From: Syngnathus acus
Taxonomy: Eukaryota; Chordata; Actinopteri; Syngnathiformes; Syngnathidae
Length of the DNA stretch: 64,000 nucleotides
Reading direction: 5' to 3'
NCBI RefSeq assembly: GCF_901709675.1
Contig: NC_051096.1
Location: forward strand, 8,459,001 to 8,523,000
In this document: positions 41,618 through 59,764 of the stretch, in pieces
How the letters are laid out: every line of letters starts with the position of its first letter
Position numbering within the stretch: the first letter of the stretch is position 1
Notes under the pieces: model-generated
Told to the model about the DNA's origin: nothing
Databases searched by the model: none
Seen by the model: only the letters and a program-made list of their open reading frames with translations
Made by a program: the position numbers and the translations under genes

Positions 41618-42235
41618 CTGGGGAAACAATCAAAACAGAAGAAACATGTTGAAGTGGTGGCATCAATACAAACGGGCGAGAATGAGTCTCCAACAGTGAA
41701 TTGTGTACGACATGTGCAAATATTAGCAAGCCTCATTCGTCAGCACCTGTTTTAGTCATTCAATCCACTTCTTACGCAGCCCCCAAAACACAAGGAAGGG
41801 GCCTGCCTGCCTACATATGTCATTTGAAGGAGTTGCAAATATCACGGAGCCAAGTAACGTCTGAGGTCGCTTGAAATAAACGCAGCAGCAAGTGGAAACC
41901 CTTGCTCTACATTGAATTTGGTTCAACAATAATTGTGACTTACAAAGAACGTTGCATTGGTCGAGAAGAGGCAGCTAGCTAAAGTTAGCTTCGAGAGCTC
42001 GCTTGTTCCAACACCACCAGGCCGAGAGGGTGTTATTTGTCCCTTTAGGTCCAAGACCAAAAAAAACTCTTCACCACCAAACGGTGTGGAAAAATAAGAG
42101 ACGAGTGGAATTTGTCTTCTCATTCACTTTGTACAACGACAAGAAAACGTGGAGAAGCGACTCTGACGAAGCGACTTCTTAAAATGGTGCTGCCTGTGAA
42201 GCTGAACATATCCCTGCAAGAAAATGGAGTGGCTT

Positions 42236-42287
42236 TGTGCCTACGTCACGATGACGTCGTTTCCGGTGTGTTTCTCTTTGCTCCACA
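42236..42287. promoter_or_regulatory. Bidirectional chtop-snapin promoter
   Basis: Two adjacent CRE/ATF half or full sites, TACGTCA (42242-42248) and TGACGTC (42252-42258), and an ETS site TTCCGG (42261-42266) lie just upstream of the snapin ATG. They also lie just beyond the presumed 5' end of the chtop non-coding first exon (41944 to about 42235). No TATA box is visible. Head-to-head spacing of this size with CRE plus ETS is typical of housekeeping gene pairs. Confidence 0.7.
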
Positions 42288-43215
42288 ATGAAAATGGCTT
42301 CCGCGGTAGTTGTTGACACTTCTGCTGGTAAAGATGTTATAGCTGAGGGGATGCTCGACCTTTTAAAACCAGCCATTCAACAATTGGACCTGCATGTACA
42401 CTCCGTCAGGTAAATCATAATCGATCGTTTTAATTGACGTTATTTAATCGTCATCTGCACCACATTGCTGCTAACTTGTGTCTCGTGACCGCTCGACCGA
42501 CCCATCGTGTCTGGAATGTTAAACGGACCATCTGTATGATATTTCATGGGAATATGTTTTCATCTACAGAGAAAGCCAAGTCGAACTAAGGGAACACATA
42601 GACAATCTTGCCACAGGTAATCAGCTTTATTTTGACATGGCTGAATGACACGCCCCCCCCCCCCCCCCCCCCCCAGCATAAATAAATGGAAACAGCATTT
42701 TACATCAATTTAGTATCTACCTTATTTGAGCCCACCTGTAAATAGTGTAACATGAACATTTGACTTTGGACACGTGTTGCCTGATGTGCTTTATTTCCAG
42801 AATTATGCAGGATAAATGAACATCAAAAGGTGGCTCTTGATCTGGACCCATACGTGAAGAAACTTCTCAATGCAAGACGAAGAGTAGTACTTGTAAACAA
42901 TATTCTGCAAAACGCTCAGGTTAGTGTTGTGTCTCTCTCAAGCGGACACCTTTAGTCAAATTGACTTTTTAATTGCTTGCGTGCAAATAGTTATCTGGAG
43001 TGAGTGGCCTTCAAGTTAAGAAAGTCTTTGGTAATGACAACCAGATAAAAGCAGATTAAAAAAAGATGTTTTTCAATGAAGCATTCAAAATAATGTTCTG
43101 CCTTTAGGAACGTCTAAGAAGACTCAACCATAATGTAGCCAAAGAGACAGCACGAAGAAAGACCATGTTGGAGGCCTCAGGAGTGTTCACCTCACGCACT
43201 CCCAGTAAACCCTGA
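42288..43215 (+). CDS. snapin: SNARE-associated protein Snapin (BLOC-1/BORC subunit)
   Basis: Coding exons: 42288-42409, 42570-42616, 42801-42919 and 43108-43215; 131 aa (human 136). After a divergent N-terminus (MKMASAVVVDTSAGKD...), the sequence matches vertebrate Snapin closely: ESQVELREHIDNLATELCRIN, then LDLDPYVKKLLNARRRVVLVNNILQNAQERLRRLNH. The protein is mostly helical coiled coil. It binds SNAP-25 and is part of BLOC-1 and BORC, acting in synaptic-vesicle priming and lysosome positioning. A second ATG at 42294 has the better initiation context, so the true start may be two codons later. A poly(A) signal lies at 43613-43618. The intron after exon 2 contains a run of more than 20 C. Confidence 0.96.
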
Positions 43216-43612
43216 GCATCCATGTTTTCTGCACAGCAAATATAGGTTGGCCTCATCAACAAGGACACTGAAATACAGAGAGCCAGCTCGACATCGAGGT
43301 GACCTGCTGCTTATGTCCTACACTGCATCGTCTGATCAGCTTTCGAGATGATATTCGCTTGTCAAACCTCTTAAATTGAACAATTGTCACAATTTGTTCC
43401 CTCTGCATTTCTAATCACTTTTGGTGGCGTACAAAAACATAACATTTCAATAGCCAAATACTTTTGGAGTGAATTATATATACTTGTTCAACAGGTTGGA
43501 GTTGTTATGGATGCACGGCTCGAATCAAATTGGAATGATCCTGCAACTTGCGATATCTATTGACGCCCTTCCTCTCAATTGTTTGAGGTTTTTTTTTTTT
43601 TTTATGTTTATC

Positions 43613-43618
43613 AATAAA
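43613..43618 (+). terminator. snapin: snapin poly(A) signal
   Basis: AATAAA lies about 400 bp after the stop, preceded by a T-rich run. Confidence 0.65.
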
Positions 43619-44099
43619 AACAGTGTTCTAAGCAAGTGGTACTTTTTACACCAAATACCTTCTAAAAAAAAGACTGTATATTTAGTGCTTGAAATAGTAG
43701 ATCCATCAGTATCAATTTTCTTGACTTTTTGTCACAAAAGTAAAGGTCTAGAAATATTTGTTTGGCACAATAGCATTAGGTGAATAGTCTTTAAGATTCC
43801 ACAGTTATGTAAATATGTTTTAATTGATATGTGGTCCTTTGAAAATCAAATTCAGTTTGCCATGCTTGTTACGACACTTTTATTTGATCTAACTAAAAAG
43901 AAGGTGCATAATTCATCCATTATTGGAGTCAAATGACAGTTTGCACTTAAGTCACTCATGATTCGTGCTGCAAAACTTCATGTCCAGTTAATGCATGATT
44001 GATCATGCACGGAGAAGTTGGGGAGTCAAGTTTTGAGCATGTCCAAGTGCCAAATGGTGGCCCGCTTTGGGGGTACAATTGTAAATGTATGTTGGGGGA

Positions 44100-44723
44100 G
44101 CGCTAATCTCAGAGGCGCCACCTTAAAGAAAACAGTCTCGCGGCGGCGGCGGCGGGCCTGTCAATCTCGACGAACCAGACAGACCCTGGCTGGCAGCGTC
44201 GCTGTGAGAGCCGCTTTTCTATTGGATGAGCGCGAGCGTGCGTATGAGAGCCGGCCTGCTATTGGCTGAAGCGTGTCGCGACACTGACGCGCACGATGTC
44301 TCCCCTCTATTGTTATTGTGTCGTGCGCGTGAGGAACGGACGGGCAGGATGCACGAGGAGACAGTAAGACGGACGGAGAAAATATGATAAAGCTACTGTG
44401 AGAGCTAGCACAGTGTCGCATATGAAACAATTGATCCATTTAGCTGCAATCTATGCAAGTATCGCCGCCGGTGTGCTGTGTGTGTGATCGACAGTGCTAA
44501 AAGCCAGCGAATGTAGAGAGAGGCAGCCTCGCAGGCAAGCAGGCGGGGGCAGGCAGCCTCGCAGGCAGGCGGGCAGGCAGGCAGGCGAGTAAACATTCAG
44601 CCAGCCAGCCAGCCGGCCGGCCGGCCAGCCAGCCAGCACTCCGTCCGTACACTTGAAGCAATTGTCGGACAGCTCAAGCAACGGTCTTTCGGTTCAAGTT
44701 CTTCTCTTCTCTCCGTCTGATGT
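44100..44723 (+). promoter_or_regulatory. smad4: smad4 CpG-rich promoter and first non-coding exon
   Basis: A GC- and CpG-rich tract starts near 44130 and ends with the donor GATGT|GTAAGT after 44723. It contains dense CAGG/CAGCC/GGCC microsatellite DNA at 44531-44640, which would lie in the 5' UTR. It is the only promoter-like tract between snapin and smad4. The exact start site is not resolved. Confidence 0.5.
44531..44640. repeat. GCAGG and CAGCC/GGCC simple repeats in smad4 5' UTR
   Basis: Runs of GCAGGCAGG and (CAGC)n are interrupted by GGCCGGCCGGCC, a self-complementary block able to fold. Confidence 0.85.
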
Positions 44724-45324
44724 GTAAGTGTTAGCAATTCAATGTGAACGCTTGTTGCACCAGCTGTCTGTCGCCTGCCTGCATTGCATACAGAGCGAGC
44801 AAATAGCCCCGATTTGCAAGTGAAAGTTGCAAATATTAGCTCGATAAAGTGTCTTTATCTTGCGCGGTGCGCGGTTCTCCATTTTCCCCGGGTTCATTCC
44901 AGGTGATGTTGTGCTGCTCACTATTTGATTTGCAAGGTTACGATTTGTCGTCTCATGTTTTTTCCTGCTAAACTTCGGGGATGTACAGTTGACGGCGAAC
45001 ACGACGAAATGTAGCGTGCATGTGCAGTAGTGTATATAAATGTACAGTAAACGGACGTGTGGAAGGAAGGCGCCGGCGGCCGGCCGGCCGGTTCCATGTT
45101 GGTGACGCGTGTATGTCGATGTTCATGCAGTGCGCCTGGAAAATGATGCATAGATTGATTGGACCAGATAGGTAGGTGACAGTCACGATGACTTTATCGT
45201 CCCTGGAAATGGATTTAATTTTTCATTTGGACACACAACTGTGTCCTCTCTCCAGCTGTTGAGCTTGGGGCCTGTAGGATGAACATACAGAAAGAGCAGT
45301 GTATTTAAGAGACAGGGAGGGGGT

Positions 45325-45328
45325 GAGT

Positions 45329-45359
<31 letters not shown>

Positions 45360-45365
45360 GGGGGG
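45325..45365. repeat. (GT)n followed by a long G run
   Basis: About eight GT units are followed by more than 20 G, in the smad4 5' intron. Long homopolymers like this are prone to sequencing-length error. Confidence 0.9.
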
Positions 45366-45894
45366 TCAGCTTCAAGTACCTGTGACCGTCGGCAGAGACT
45401 GCTCACACATGACATGATGCCACCATATACTGTAGCTACAATATATGAATTGGTGGTCATGAAATACATGACACCAATGAGACACTTTGACAATGAGGTT
45501 CATCAACAATTGTACGTGATGGATGGTTTCATAACTTTTTGGTTTTTTCCACATTCCCTATCTTTCATGCGCAAATGACGTGCATACGAAACAAAATGAC
45601 TCCGCTCAGTAGGTATTGATCGAAATAGAAAAAAAAGTGATCTGAAATGAGCCCTTAAAGTTGAAGTCAAGCGAGCCCAATGATAAAATAGCGCAAACGG
45701 AAAAGGTTCAACAAGTGACGAGGCGGTCCCGGTGCTGCGTGATAAGGAGGCAGGTGTGCAAGGGATCGGGAAACAGAAAGGTCCGCTGCTGCTCAGGTTA
45801 AGGAAAAATGGATTCACGTAACACGCAATATATCAAGGATTTTTCGATGCAATGCCAATCGGAATTGGATTCTTATCTTGCATTTTATTAACAG

Positions 45895-45961
45895 GGGCTG
45901 ATTCAGAACTGGGCCATCATGATCCCAGTGAACCTTCATTGGCCGACCAACTTAATCCCAG
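45895..45961 (+). other. smad4: Probable smad4 5' UTR exon with an upstream ORF
   Basis: A 67-nt segment is flanked by TTATTAACAG and GTAAGA. If spliced to the acceptor before 46817, its ATG at 45919 opens a 19-codon frame. That frame ends at 46831-46833, beyond the smad4 ATG at 46824, so the two frames overlap. Confidence 0.5.
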
Positions 45962-46784
45962 GTAAGAAAAAGTCATTGTGCCGTCAGTGGCAAATGTTTA
46001 TTTGAATGATGCTTTCAATGAAAAGATCTCTTACGGGTAACTTGATGCTAAACATCGACTCGTTTTGTTCCTGTATTTGTGGATTGTTTTTATTCCTCCA
46101 AAGTGATTCACTCATATAGCTTGTAATGTTGTTCATTCATCATTCAAGTTAAGAATGTGAATGTTGGCTCGTGCTTTTAATCAAGAGCAGATTTCACCCT
46201 CAAAGTATGGAAGGGCACGTGGCCTTGAAGAACCCTGAATCAGCAAACTGAAATCATTCAGCATGATAAAGGAAAAGAAGGCTCAGCATTTTTGGGGATG
46301 ATTTCATGTGATCCACTCATGTGATGTGATCTTTTTTTTTTTTGCCTATTCAGGAAGATGTATTTGCAATGACAAATTGTCTGCTTAGCTTTTTTTGCCT
46401 CTGCCATGCAAGCGTGCTGAAAGGTGTCTTGAATGCGCACTTGCCTGATGCTATGTTTGGGGCCCTTCCTATCAGTCTACCGTTTGTTTGGGTTTCTTCA
46501 CGTCTGGCACAATAAGAGCCGCTGCGCACGACTTCACCCAACATGACATTTGGCACATCATTGATCTCAATTTGCCTTTGGCTGACTTCAGACCGATATT
46601 GGAGGCGCCATCGGTGGACGTTTTTAGAGAAGCGGGAGAACCCAGATAAATGTCAACAGGAAATAAGTCATCAGTAATCTTGTATGTATGATCCAGCATA
46701 TCAACATTGAAATAAGCGGTATTTTTCTGAGCTCCGGTGATTTCGATTGACTCTGATTGTGCGCAGGGTGTACATTAGCATTGA

Positions 46785-49800
<3,016 letters not shown>

Positions 49801-52327
49801 CACGTGGCTTCGTTGAATGCGCTCGCTCACACAGATCCAATCCTTTTGCTTGATACCAAATAGAAAGGAATTCCAACGAAACGACAAAAGACAGACTCAA
49901 ACGACGCTTACAATCGATTTACACGACAACATGCATCGCAGCATGACACCTCGATTCCACTCAAACGGGTCCCGTGATGTCGACAAAGACCGCAACACGA
50001 GATGGTGTTTTAAAAATGTGATACACTCTACTGGGAAAATGACAATGCAGTTGCAGATCGATCTTATTTTTATGAATGAATTCCAAACACACATTACTAT
50101 TATCTCCAAGTCCACATTTCCCTTGACGCACTTTGGATTTTCCGTCTTTGGATGGAGGTTGCGCAGTCGCATCAATTTCAAACAACGTACGGCATCGAAT
50201 AATGTCCGACTCACAATTGAGTCCCTCGAGGAAAGACAGACTTTGTTCCTTTTCTCTTTCTGTCGTACGAACAACAAAGTCACGTGTAAATGCGGACGAG
50301 GGGAGCAAGTGTTTTGTCACCTGTGTGCTCGTAGCGTGCTCGTTCGTCACTGTCCGTTGAGCCAAACTCTAGCTTGTCGCTCTTCTTAGTATGCTCTGCT
50401 TGCGTATATCCAGTCTATATATCTATTTTTTTCATACCAAAAGTCTAAAAAGCCAAAACCATTTTGCTTTCAAGTGGTGTTGTTGGTCTTTGTAATGAAG
50501 CAGTATTTAACCAAATGTTTGGTGTGACTCACCAAAGCTGGAATACCTCACAAGTACAGCTCCGAAGTGGTTTTTCGGCACATTTCATCACAGAATGAAT
50601 GACTTGGCAACGTACTTACTGTCACCCTAAAGGTACCCAGTTGACATCCAGTAGGAGTCCTTCCCGACTACTAATGTGATCAATCGCGTGTGGCAACACC
50701 AGAGACACAATGACCAAAAACGTGCGCGGAATGCCAGTGCCTTCCTTCTACAATCTCAACACTGAGTGTTTGGAACTCTGCTATGCTTCAATGCAACAAT
50801 TTCAAGCAGTTTGAGGGAGGAAACATATCAGAGTTCTACTAACCTGCTCCAAGCACAGCACTGCAAGATTCTGTCGTTGAGGTTTCCAAAGCCAAAACAT
50901 TGTTGCTTGAACTTGGTCCAAATGTAAATAAGTAGTAGTGAAGGAGCTTAGTATGTTGGCAAATCAGCTGCTTCTCCAAAATGGGCCCACTCACATAAAT
51001 ATGCATATTTGTGCCTTTTGTTGTCAACAGTTAGAAGCGCCAAAACACACCGTTTGGTTGCTCTCTTTTTCGGTCGTTGCGCACCGTGCTTTGGTTCTCA
51101 CCGAGTTTCGATGACATCTTGTGGTTCCCTCAGGTATCTGAAATCATCAAACTGCTTTGGAGAAATAGAACTATTTAGAAAATAGCCATTGTATCAGAGT
51201 AGTGTAATTTATTGTCTTGGTCTTTTGTGGGTGTCAAATATAACCGAGCTCATTTTACATCTAGAACACATTTGCCCATATTCAGGGAAGTGTTCAAGAT
51301 GGTGTCCTCAGCAAGTGAGTTGTTGTTCTGTTTTCTTTGTTTTTGCCTTTCCCATTGCGGTTACATCACCATTCATTCCCCTCTGTGTTTTCACGATGTA
51401 TTTGGGGAACAATTTGGGTGTTAAGTTACAGTTTGCTACTACTATAACCAAGTCTCAGTGTCATCATATAGCCAATGCTTGAAGCCTTTTTAGATGTATT
51501 CGCCACCATTAAAGGCAATTAGAACAATGTCCATTTGAAAGTATTGCTTTATTTCCAATGACCATTTCCGTTATTTGTCAGCAATTCATTTCAATTGTCG
51601 CTATACGGATCGCTACTACCAAAAGAATCGAAATGTTTATGATGTATGACTGCTGTTTTTCCCCTCCAAGGCCAGTTCAGTATTTCTTTCAGGTCAATAA
51701 CATGTCCTACATGGAAACAACACTGTACACACAATCATTGATCCATGGTTTGATTACACTAGCATCACTCACTCAATATAGCACTCTATGTATCAGTATG
51801 AAATAAGTTGTAATAAAAACACCAATATCCAATGATTGTCTTTGTTTGAATCAATGAATGACTGACTTTATTTATACATGGATGTATGTAGTTCTATGTT
51901 CACGTCCCAACGGTATATTCGTAACAAACGTGCAATAATCTAATGTGACTCCACTTGAAATCACTGGGTTGGTTCCTAACCTCATTTAAAAAGTGCAATC
52001 TTTCTTTTGCCAGTTCTGCGTTCCTGGCTACTTCTTGTTGCCACAAGAGGGCAGTCTAGCCATTTGGCTACTGCTAACAGCCCTCTGGCAACGAGTGAAG
52101 AAGTAGTAGTTCAAGAGATCCGGAAAAGGTGCTTCGTAACAAATGATCCAGTCTGCATGTATTTAATGCCATTTTAAATTGCTCTACTCGTATTTGACAG
52201 CTTTTACAAGCGCAGAGGCGCCTGTTTCGACAATACCGCCAGATCTTCGCTGTTGCGAAAGCACTTACGCTTGGCTGCTAAAACTTAGGAGCAACCGATC
52301 AGCGAGCAGCTGTTTTGATACGACAGA
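49801..52327 (+). other. smad4 3' UTR and smad4-pex11b spacer
   Basis: No coding exon is recognised. Open frames at 49817-50389 (+) and 49897-50365 (-) overlap on both strands and lack family resemblance, so I treat them as chance. AATAAA at 51812-51817, in AT-rich DNA, is a plausible smad4 poly(A) signal about 2 kb after the stop. The last 300 bp before pex11b should contain its promoter. No TATA box stands out. Confidence 0.5.
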
Positions 52328-53820
52328 ATGGACTCCTGGGTTCGGTTCAATTCGCACAGCCAAGCCAAGGAGAGGATTATACGGTAAAGTTACGCCCGCC
52401 GCCCGAATGATGTGTGCGCTGGCTGCACGGTCTCATCTCATCTCTATGGCAGATCTAAAACGATGATGATGATGATGTGTATATTTCTTTTGTGCTTGGC
52501 AGAGCTGCTCAATATGCCTGCACATTGTTGGGCTATGCGTTGCACAAAGGCGGAGCAGGAACACAACTTCGCACAACTGTTAGTCAGTTGGAAGCACACA
52601 TGAGCCTGACAAGAAAGTGTAAGTCAAATGCAGTCGAACCCCTGAAATCAATTTCAAAGAATGCTTCATTTCTGTCTACAACAGTCTCGAAACGCAATTG
52701 GAAACAATCTTATTTTCTAGTTTAGAAATGACACCAAGTCAGTCGCTCTACTTGACTTGGGTAGTGAGTCTTTTACATACATACCACTAGAGCTGGGGTG
52801 TCAAAGTCCAGTCCTCGGGGGGGCGCCGCATCCCTACATGTTTTCCAAGTTTCCCTCGTTCAACACACCGGATTCAAAGGATCAGTTCATCCTCACGTTC
52901 TGCAGGAGCCTGATCATTGAATCAGGTGTGTTGAACGAGGGAAACTTAAAAAACATGTAGGAATGCGGCCCCGCCCCCCCGAGGACTGGAGTTCCAGACC
53001 CCTGCACTAGAGAGAGCCCAAGCGACGTATTGTTGGTGCTTCAGGTGCAACGACTATTTCCTTCCTTCCTTCCTATACGGCGTATTTTTCCAAGTCGTTC
53101 GTTCACGATGGTGACTACACTGCGCTTGCGTCTCACTCAGTGTTGCGTCTGGGGAACTCGGTGGAGGCCATCGAGGCGGCAAAGAGGGCTATCCATCTCT
53201 CTGACAGCATACTGAGGCTCTGCCTCACCATCAGCCACCTCAACAAAGCAATGTACTTTGCTTGCGACAACGTCCTCTGGGCGGGCAAGACGGGCCTCGT
53301 ATCCAAACTGGACCAGCGCAAATGGAGCCAGAGATCTTTCAAGTGAGCTGACATTTCAGTCCAAAGTGTTTTCACTTTCAAAGATTTGGTTTCCGCATGT
53401 TGCAGGTACTACCTATTTGCTCTGATCCTCAACCTGACTCGCGACGTGTACGAGCTGCACCTCCTCATGGAACGTGAAGCGCGCCACAGAGCGGCCAAAT
53501 CTCCCCCCTCGCGCGATCCCGGCCCCACCGCGACGGGCCCCGATATGTCTTCGCCGTCCTCGCCAGCCAGCGCCGCTTTGGCTGTCCTGCCCTATCTGTC
53601 GGCGTGGTTACACGGGCGGCTTTACCTGTTGGCAACGGTGCTGCAGAGCAATCCGCCGTTACTCCTGGATCTGCTGAAGAACGCGTGCGACATCTTCATC
53701 CCGCTGGACCGCCTCGCCATTTACCCCACTGGAACGGGCTTTGTCGGCGCCTGTGGACTGGCGTCCTCTTTGCTCGCCGTTCTTACCATCGTCCACCCTT
53801 GGCTTAAACTTAAGCCGTGA
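52328..53820 (+). CDS. pex11b: Peroxisomal membrane protein 11B
   Basis: Coding exons: 52328-52383, 52503-52618, 53141-53342 and 53406-53820; 262 aa (human 259), phases consistent. The start [25 protein letters not shown] matches human MDAWVRFSAQSQ..., the amphipathic helix that bends the peroxisome membrane. [32 protein letters not shown] and the C-terminal [18 protein letters not shown]...[21 protein letters not shown] are diagnostic, the last including the membrane span and a di-lysine-like tail. The protein elongates peroxisomes and recruits the DRP1/FIS1 fission machinery. The linker (residues about 165-200) is proline/alanine-rich and lacks the glycine run of human. Intron 2 holds a hAT MITE. 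Confidence 0.97.
52793..53004. mobile_element. Non-autonomous hAT MITE with 8-bp target duplication
   Basis: The 212-bp palindromic element has termini CTGGGGTGTCAAAGTCCAGTCC and, inverted, CAGGGGTCTGGAACTCCAGTCC. It is flanked by exact 8-bp copies of CACTAGAG (52785-52792 and 53005-53012), the hAT signature. The arms fold back around a centre near 52895 (CGTTCTGCAGGAG). It shares the CCTCGTT...AACGAGG core with the 34.3-35.3 kb array, so they belong to related families. It encodes no transposase. Confidence 0.93.
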
Positions 53821-55187
53821 AGCCCCAGACTGCGAGAACGACGGCTTGTTTGGAGCAGCTCAAAGGTCAAGGATGGGTTGTGCATTTGGTACCTGGGCTT
53901 GTAGTTTGGACTTGACCTGACGTCATACGTTGCTGAATACTGCCACTATCATGACACAATGAGAGAAATCATCAAAACGCTATGTAACAGCTCGCCACTG
54001 TGTCACGTCATCTTGAGCTGTTTAGAATATTTAATACATGTGACAAAAACATTTCGAATAAGCCATAATAGACACGTAGTATCAAACACTGTGTGACGTT
54101 CCCTACTGATGGGTTTTGCTTGTTAACATTTGATTTGGTGCTCCCACACGCCCTCAAAGCAGGTCATTTACACAGTATTCTCATCCATTTGTTGGTATAT
54201 TTGAGTGTTCTTTGCCATTAGTTGAGAATTTGAAACGTTTGGATAATGGGTTTTGGCTTACTGTGATTGATGACTGATCATGTGACTGAAATTTGCAATG
54301 GCTGAAAATACTGACTTGTGCAATGGGTACGGAGGTTAAAAGTGACCTATGATAGATACATTGGTGACAGACATATTTGTAGCACAAGCACTGCAGTCAA
54401 GCTACGAAGCAAGCTAATGCTAGCGCGAAGCTAACGAATGCATTTAACACATGATTGTGTTCCCCAAGAATAAAACACCACCTTCGATGCAATTCAACTA
54501 CTCCAAACACATCCACAAGAAGTGAAAACAGCGCACAGCGCTAAAATGAGCAAAGACTCATGCTAATGCTATGAAAACGAGGGCATCATAGACACGCAAT
54601 AAGACGAACGTGAAATACAGATGATTATTTTGGAGTCATCTCAGTCTTACCGCTTTACTGTGTCCGTCCGTCCGTCGTTTTCATAGCTTGAAGGAACCGA
54701 ACAAAGTCTTTCGGCAAATCCTTCTCTCTACTTCGGCATCCTTGAGTTGTTTGGACTACAAAAATCACTCCGAGGAATAAAGATGGCGGATTTGTGACAC
54801 CGTTTGGCCGCCCCCATTACCTAGTGGCGCCGCCCCAATGACCGACCGTGACGTAATCGATCAACTACGTTTACTATATCATGATAACAAGCCTCAAAGA
54901 CAATAAAAAAAAAAAAAAAAAAAAGTTTAATTCAAAGCAACAGCTTCAATAAAAACATGAGAAAAAATCATTACTGTGGCCAATCGTTTTTTCTTAAAAG
55001 CATTGTGAATGTGGAATCCTGCTGGTGAATCTGTCCAGGTACCAGGGCGGAGCAGCTCTCTTCAAAGGGTCTAACGATGAACTGTGGAAAGAGGGCTACA
55101 AATATTAGAAATGACACACTGAAATTGAACCATATGCTAATTAACAAAGGATTTAATACGAACCAAGCAAGGGAAACCTAACCTCGG
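53821..55187. other. pex11b-ilf2 convergent spacer
   Basis: The 3' ends of pex11b (+) and ilf2 (-) face each other here. No coding sequence was recognised. A promoter-like patch lies at 54780-54860: AAGATGGCGGA, a YY1-type start-proximal motif, at 54780-54790; and TGACGTAA at 54849-54856. A minus-strand donor-like GTAAGACTGA lies at plus 54641-54650. These hint at an unannotated transcript between the two genes. Confidence 0.4.
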
Positions 55188-58267
<3,080 letters not shown>

Positions 58268-58880
58268 CGCGTACGACGTTTTGGCAAAGGAACGGAAAGA
58301 AAATGAGGAGAAACGATTCGTGTTTGCACTCTGCCGGTTGGGCGACGAGCTTGCGACTTCCCCTTTCTTCTTCTTCGATTTTAAACCTAACCAAGTGTAG
58401 CATGGGAAGCAACACTGCCACCGCCTGGTTTGGGGTGATATACAACTCCTACGTATGCGATAAATAAGTGGAGAACATCCCATCTTCGGTATTTAGAAAT
58501 ATGATGAAGCCCCATAACAGACAGACTGAATAGTATTTGTTTATGTGCATCTATGGCTTTAAAACTCATCTTCTTGTTTGATTTGCTTGTGGCCTAAACT
58601 GAGAACCTGTTTGTAATCAGTCACTAAAAGATTGACATTTTTGCAAGAGAAATTTGCTGAAAAATAATATAAAACAAGCCCATTCACTTATTATTACTAT
58701 GACGCTGGCTTATAAGTCACCTGAATCTAAAAAGCATGCTTGTGAAAATGAAGTGCACTGTGTGGAAGGAGATGTGGTTGGGTTCAAGTGCAGGCTGCAG
58801 GCTACAGGCTAGCTAGTATGGAGGTGGGTGGGTGGGTGTGTCTTATTCATTCATAAAGTGAAGTAAGGGCTATACACCTG

Positions 58881-58888
58881 TATATAAA
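58881..58888 (+). promoter_or_regulatory. sostdc1: TATA box of sostdc1
   Basis: TATATAAA lies 52 bp upstream of the ATG, implying a short 5' UTR starting near 58910-58920. A strong TATA box fits a regulated developmental gene, in contrast with the TATA-less neighbours. Confidence 0.75.
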
Positions 58889-58939
58889 AGCAGAAGCGGC
58901 ACCAGCAGCTCCCATTGTCACATCACTCATGTTGCAGTC

Positions 58940-59620
58940 ATGACCCGCCTGACGAGCAAAGTCCAACTGTTTGCGGTTCTGCTATTCCTGAGCAGGAGCT
59001 GCGCGGCTTTCTCCAACAACGCCACCGAGTCGCTCGGCCAACAGCCGAGCCACGTACCTCCGGAAGACGAGCCACCTACGGAAGACGCAAACCAAGCGAG
59101 GAATGGTGGCAGACGGCGGCAGTCGGACCCGATGGATAACGGTGAGTGGACGCGCCGACAAATGCTTTTGTGATTTGCTTTCTGTCAATGGTAACGTACG
59201 ACAAATGCATTTCACGTGCATGCGGCAGGACCGCCTGAGCAGAGCCAGGTGGGCTGCAGAGAGTTGCGCTCGACCAAGTACATTTCAGATGGCCAGTGCA
59301 CCAGCATCAACCCCATCAAAGAGCTGGTCTGCGCCGGAGAATGTCTGCCGGCTCCCCTGCTCCCCAACTGGATCGGCGCGGCTTACGCCGGAAGGTACTG
59401 GAGCCGTAGAGAGGCCCAGGAGTGGCGCTGCGTCATGGAGCGAAGCCGGAGCCAGCGCATCTGGCTTCGGTGCCAGGACGGCAGCAGCAGGAGCTACAAG
59501 ATCACCGTGGTAACCTCCTGCAAGTGCAAGCGCTACAGCAGACAGCACAACGACTCGCGGCACAAGGACGCGTCGCTACAAAGTGGCAAAGAGAAGAGGA
59601 AGCACAGGAGGGAGGGATGA
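58940..59620 (+). CDS. sostdc1: Sclerostin domain-containing protein 1 (Wise/ectodin)
   Basis: Two coding exons, 58940-59141 and 59229-59620; 197 aa (human 206). A hydrophobic signal peptide (residues 1 to about 22, LFAVLLFLSRSCA) is followed by NATES, an N-glycosylation site. The motif QARNGGR is shared with human SOSTDC1. The cystine-knot domain (residues about 73-177) reads VGCRELRSTKYISDGQC, ELVCAGECLP, PNWIG and SCKCKRY. The NWIG loop is the LRP5/6-binding 'NXI' motif. The C-terminus is basic (KEKRKHRREG). The protein is a secreted antagonist of BMPs and modulator of Wnt signalling. The N-terminal part, before the knot, is poorly conserved with a proline/glutamate-rich spacer. SOST itself is excluded by the second-exon sequence being closer to Wise. 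Confidence 0.95.
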
Positions 59621-59758
59621 GCGGTAAATTGGACAACAACTCCAACCAAGTCCAATGTGCATGTGGAATTCAACGGAGCAGGTCACAGCAATTGTATGCT
59701 GTTTTGTCCTTTATTTTGATACAGCAAGAACATTTTGAAGTACAATCGTTTTGTCTGA

Positions 59759-59764
59759 AATAAA
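59759..59764 (+). terminator. sostdc1: sostdc1 poly(A) signal
   Basis: AATAAA lies about 140 bp after the stop codon. Confidence 0.75.

Noticed and set aside
49817-50389. 190-residue plus-strand ORF and overlapping minus-strand ORFs after smad4
   Set aside because: No initiation context, domain or family resemblance, composition like the surrounding 3' UTR, and open on both strands.
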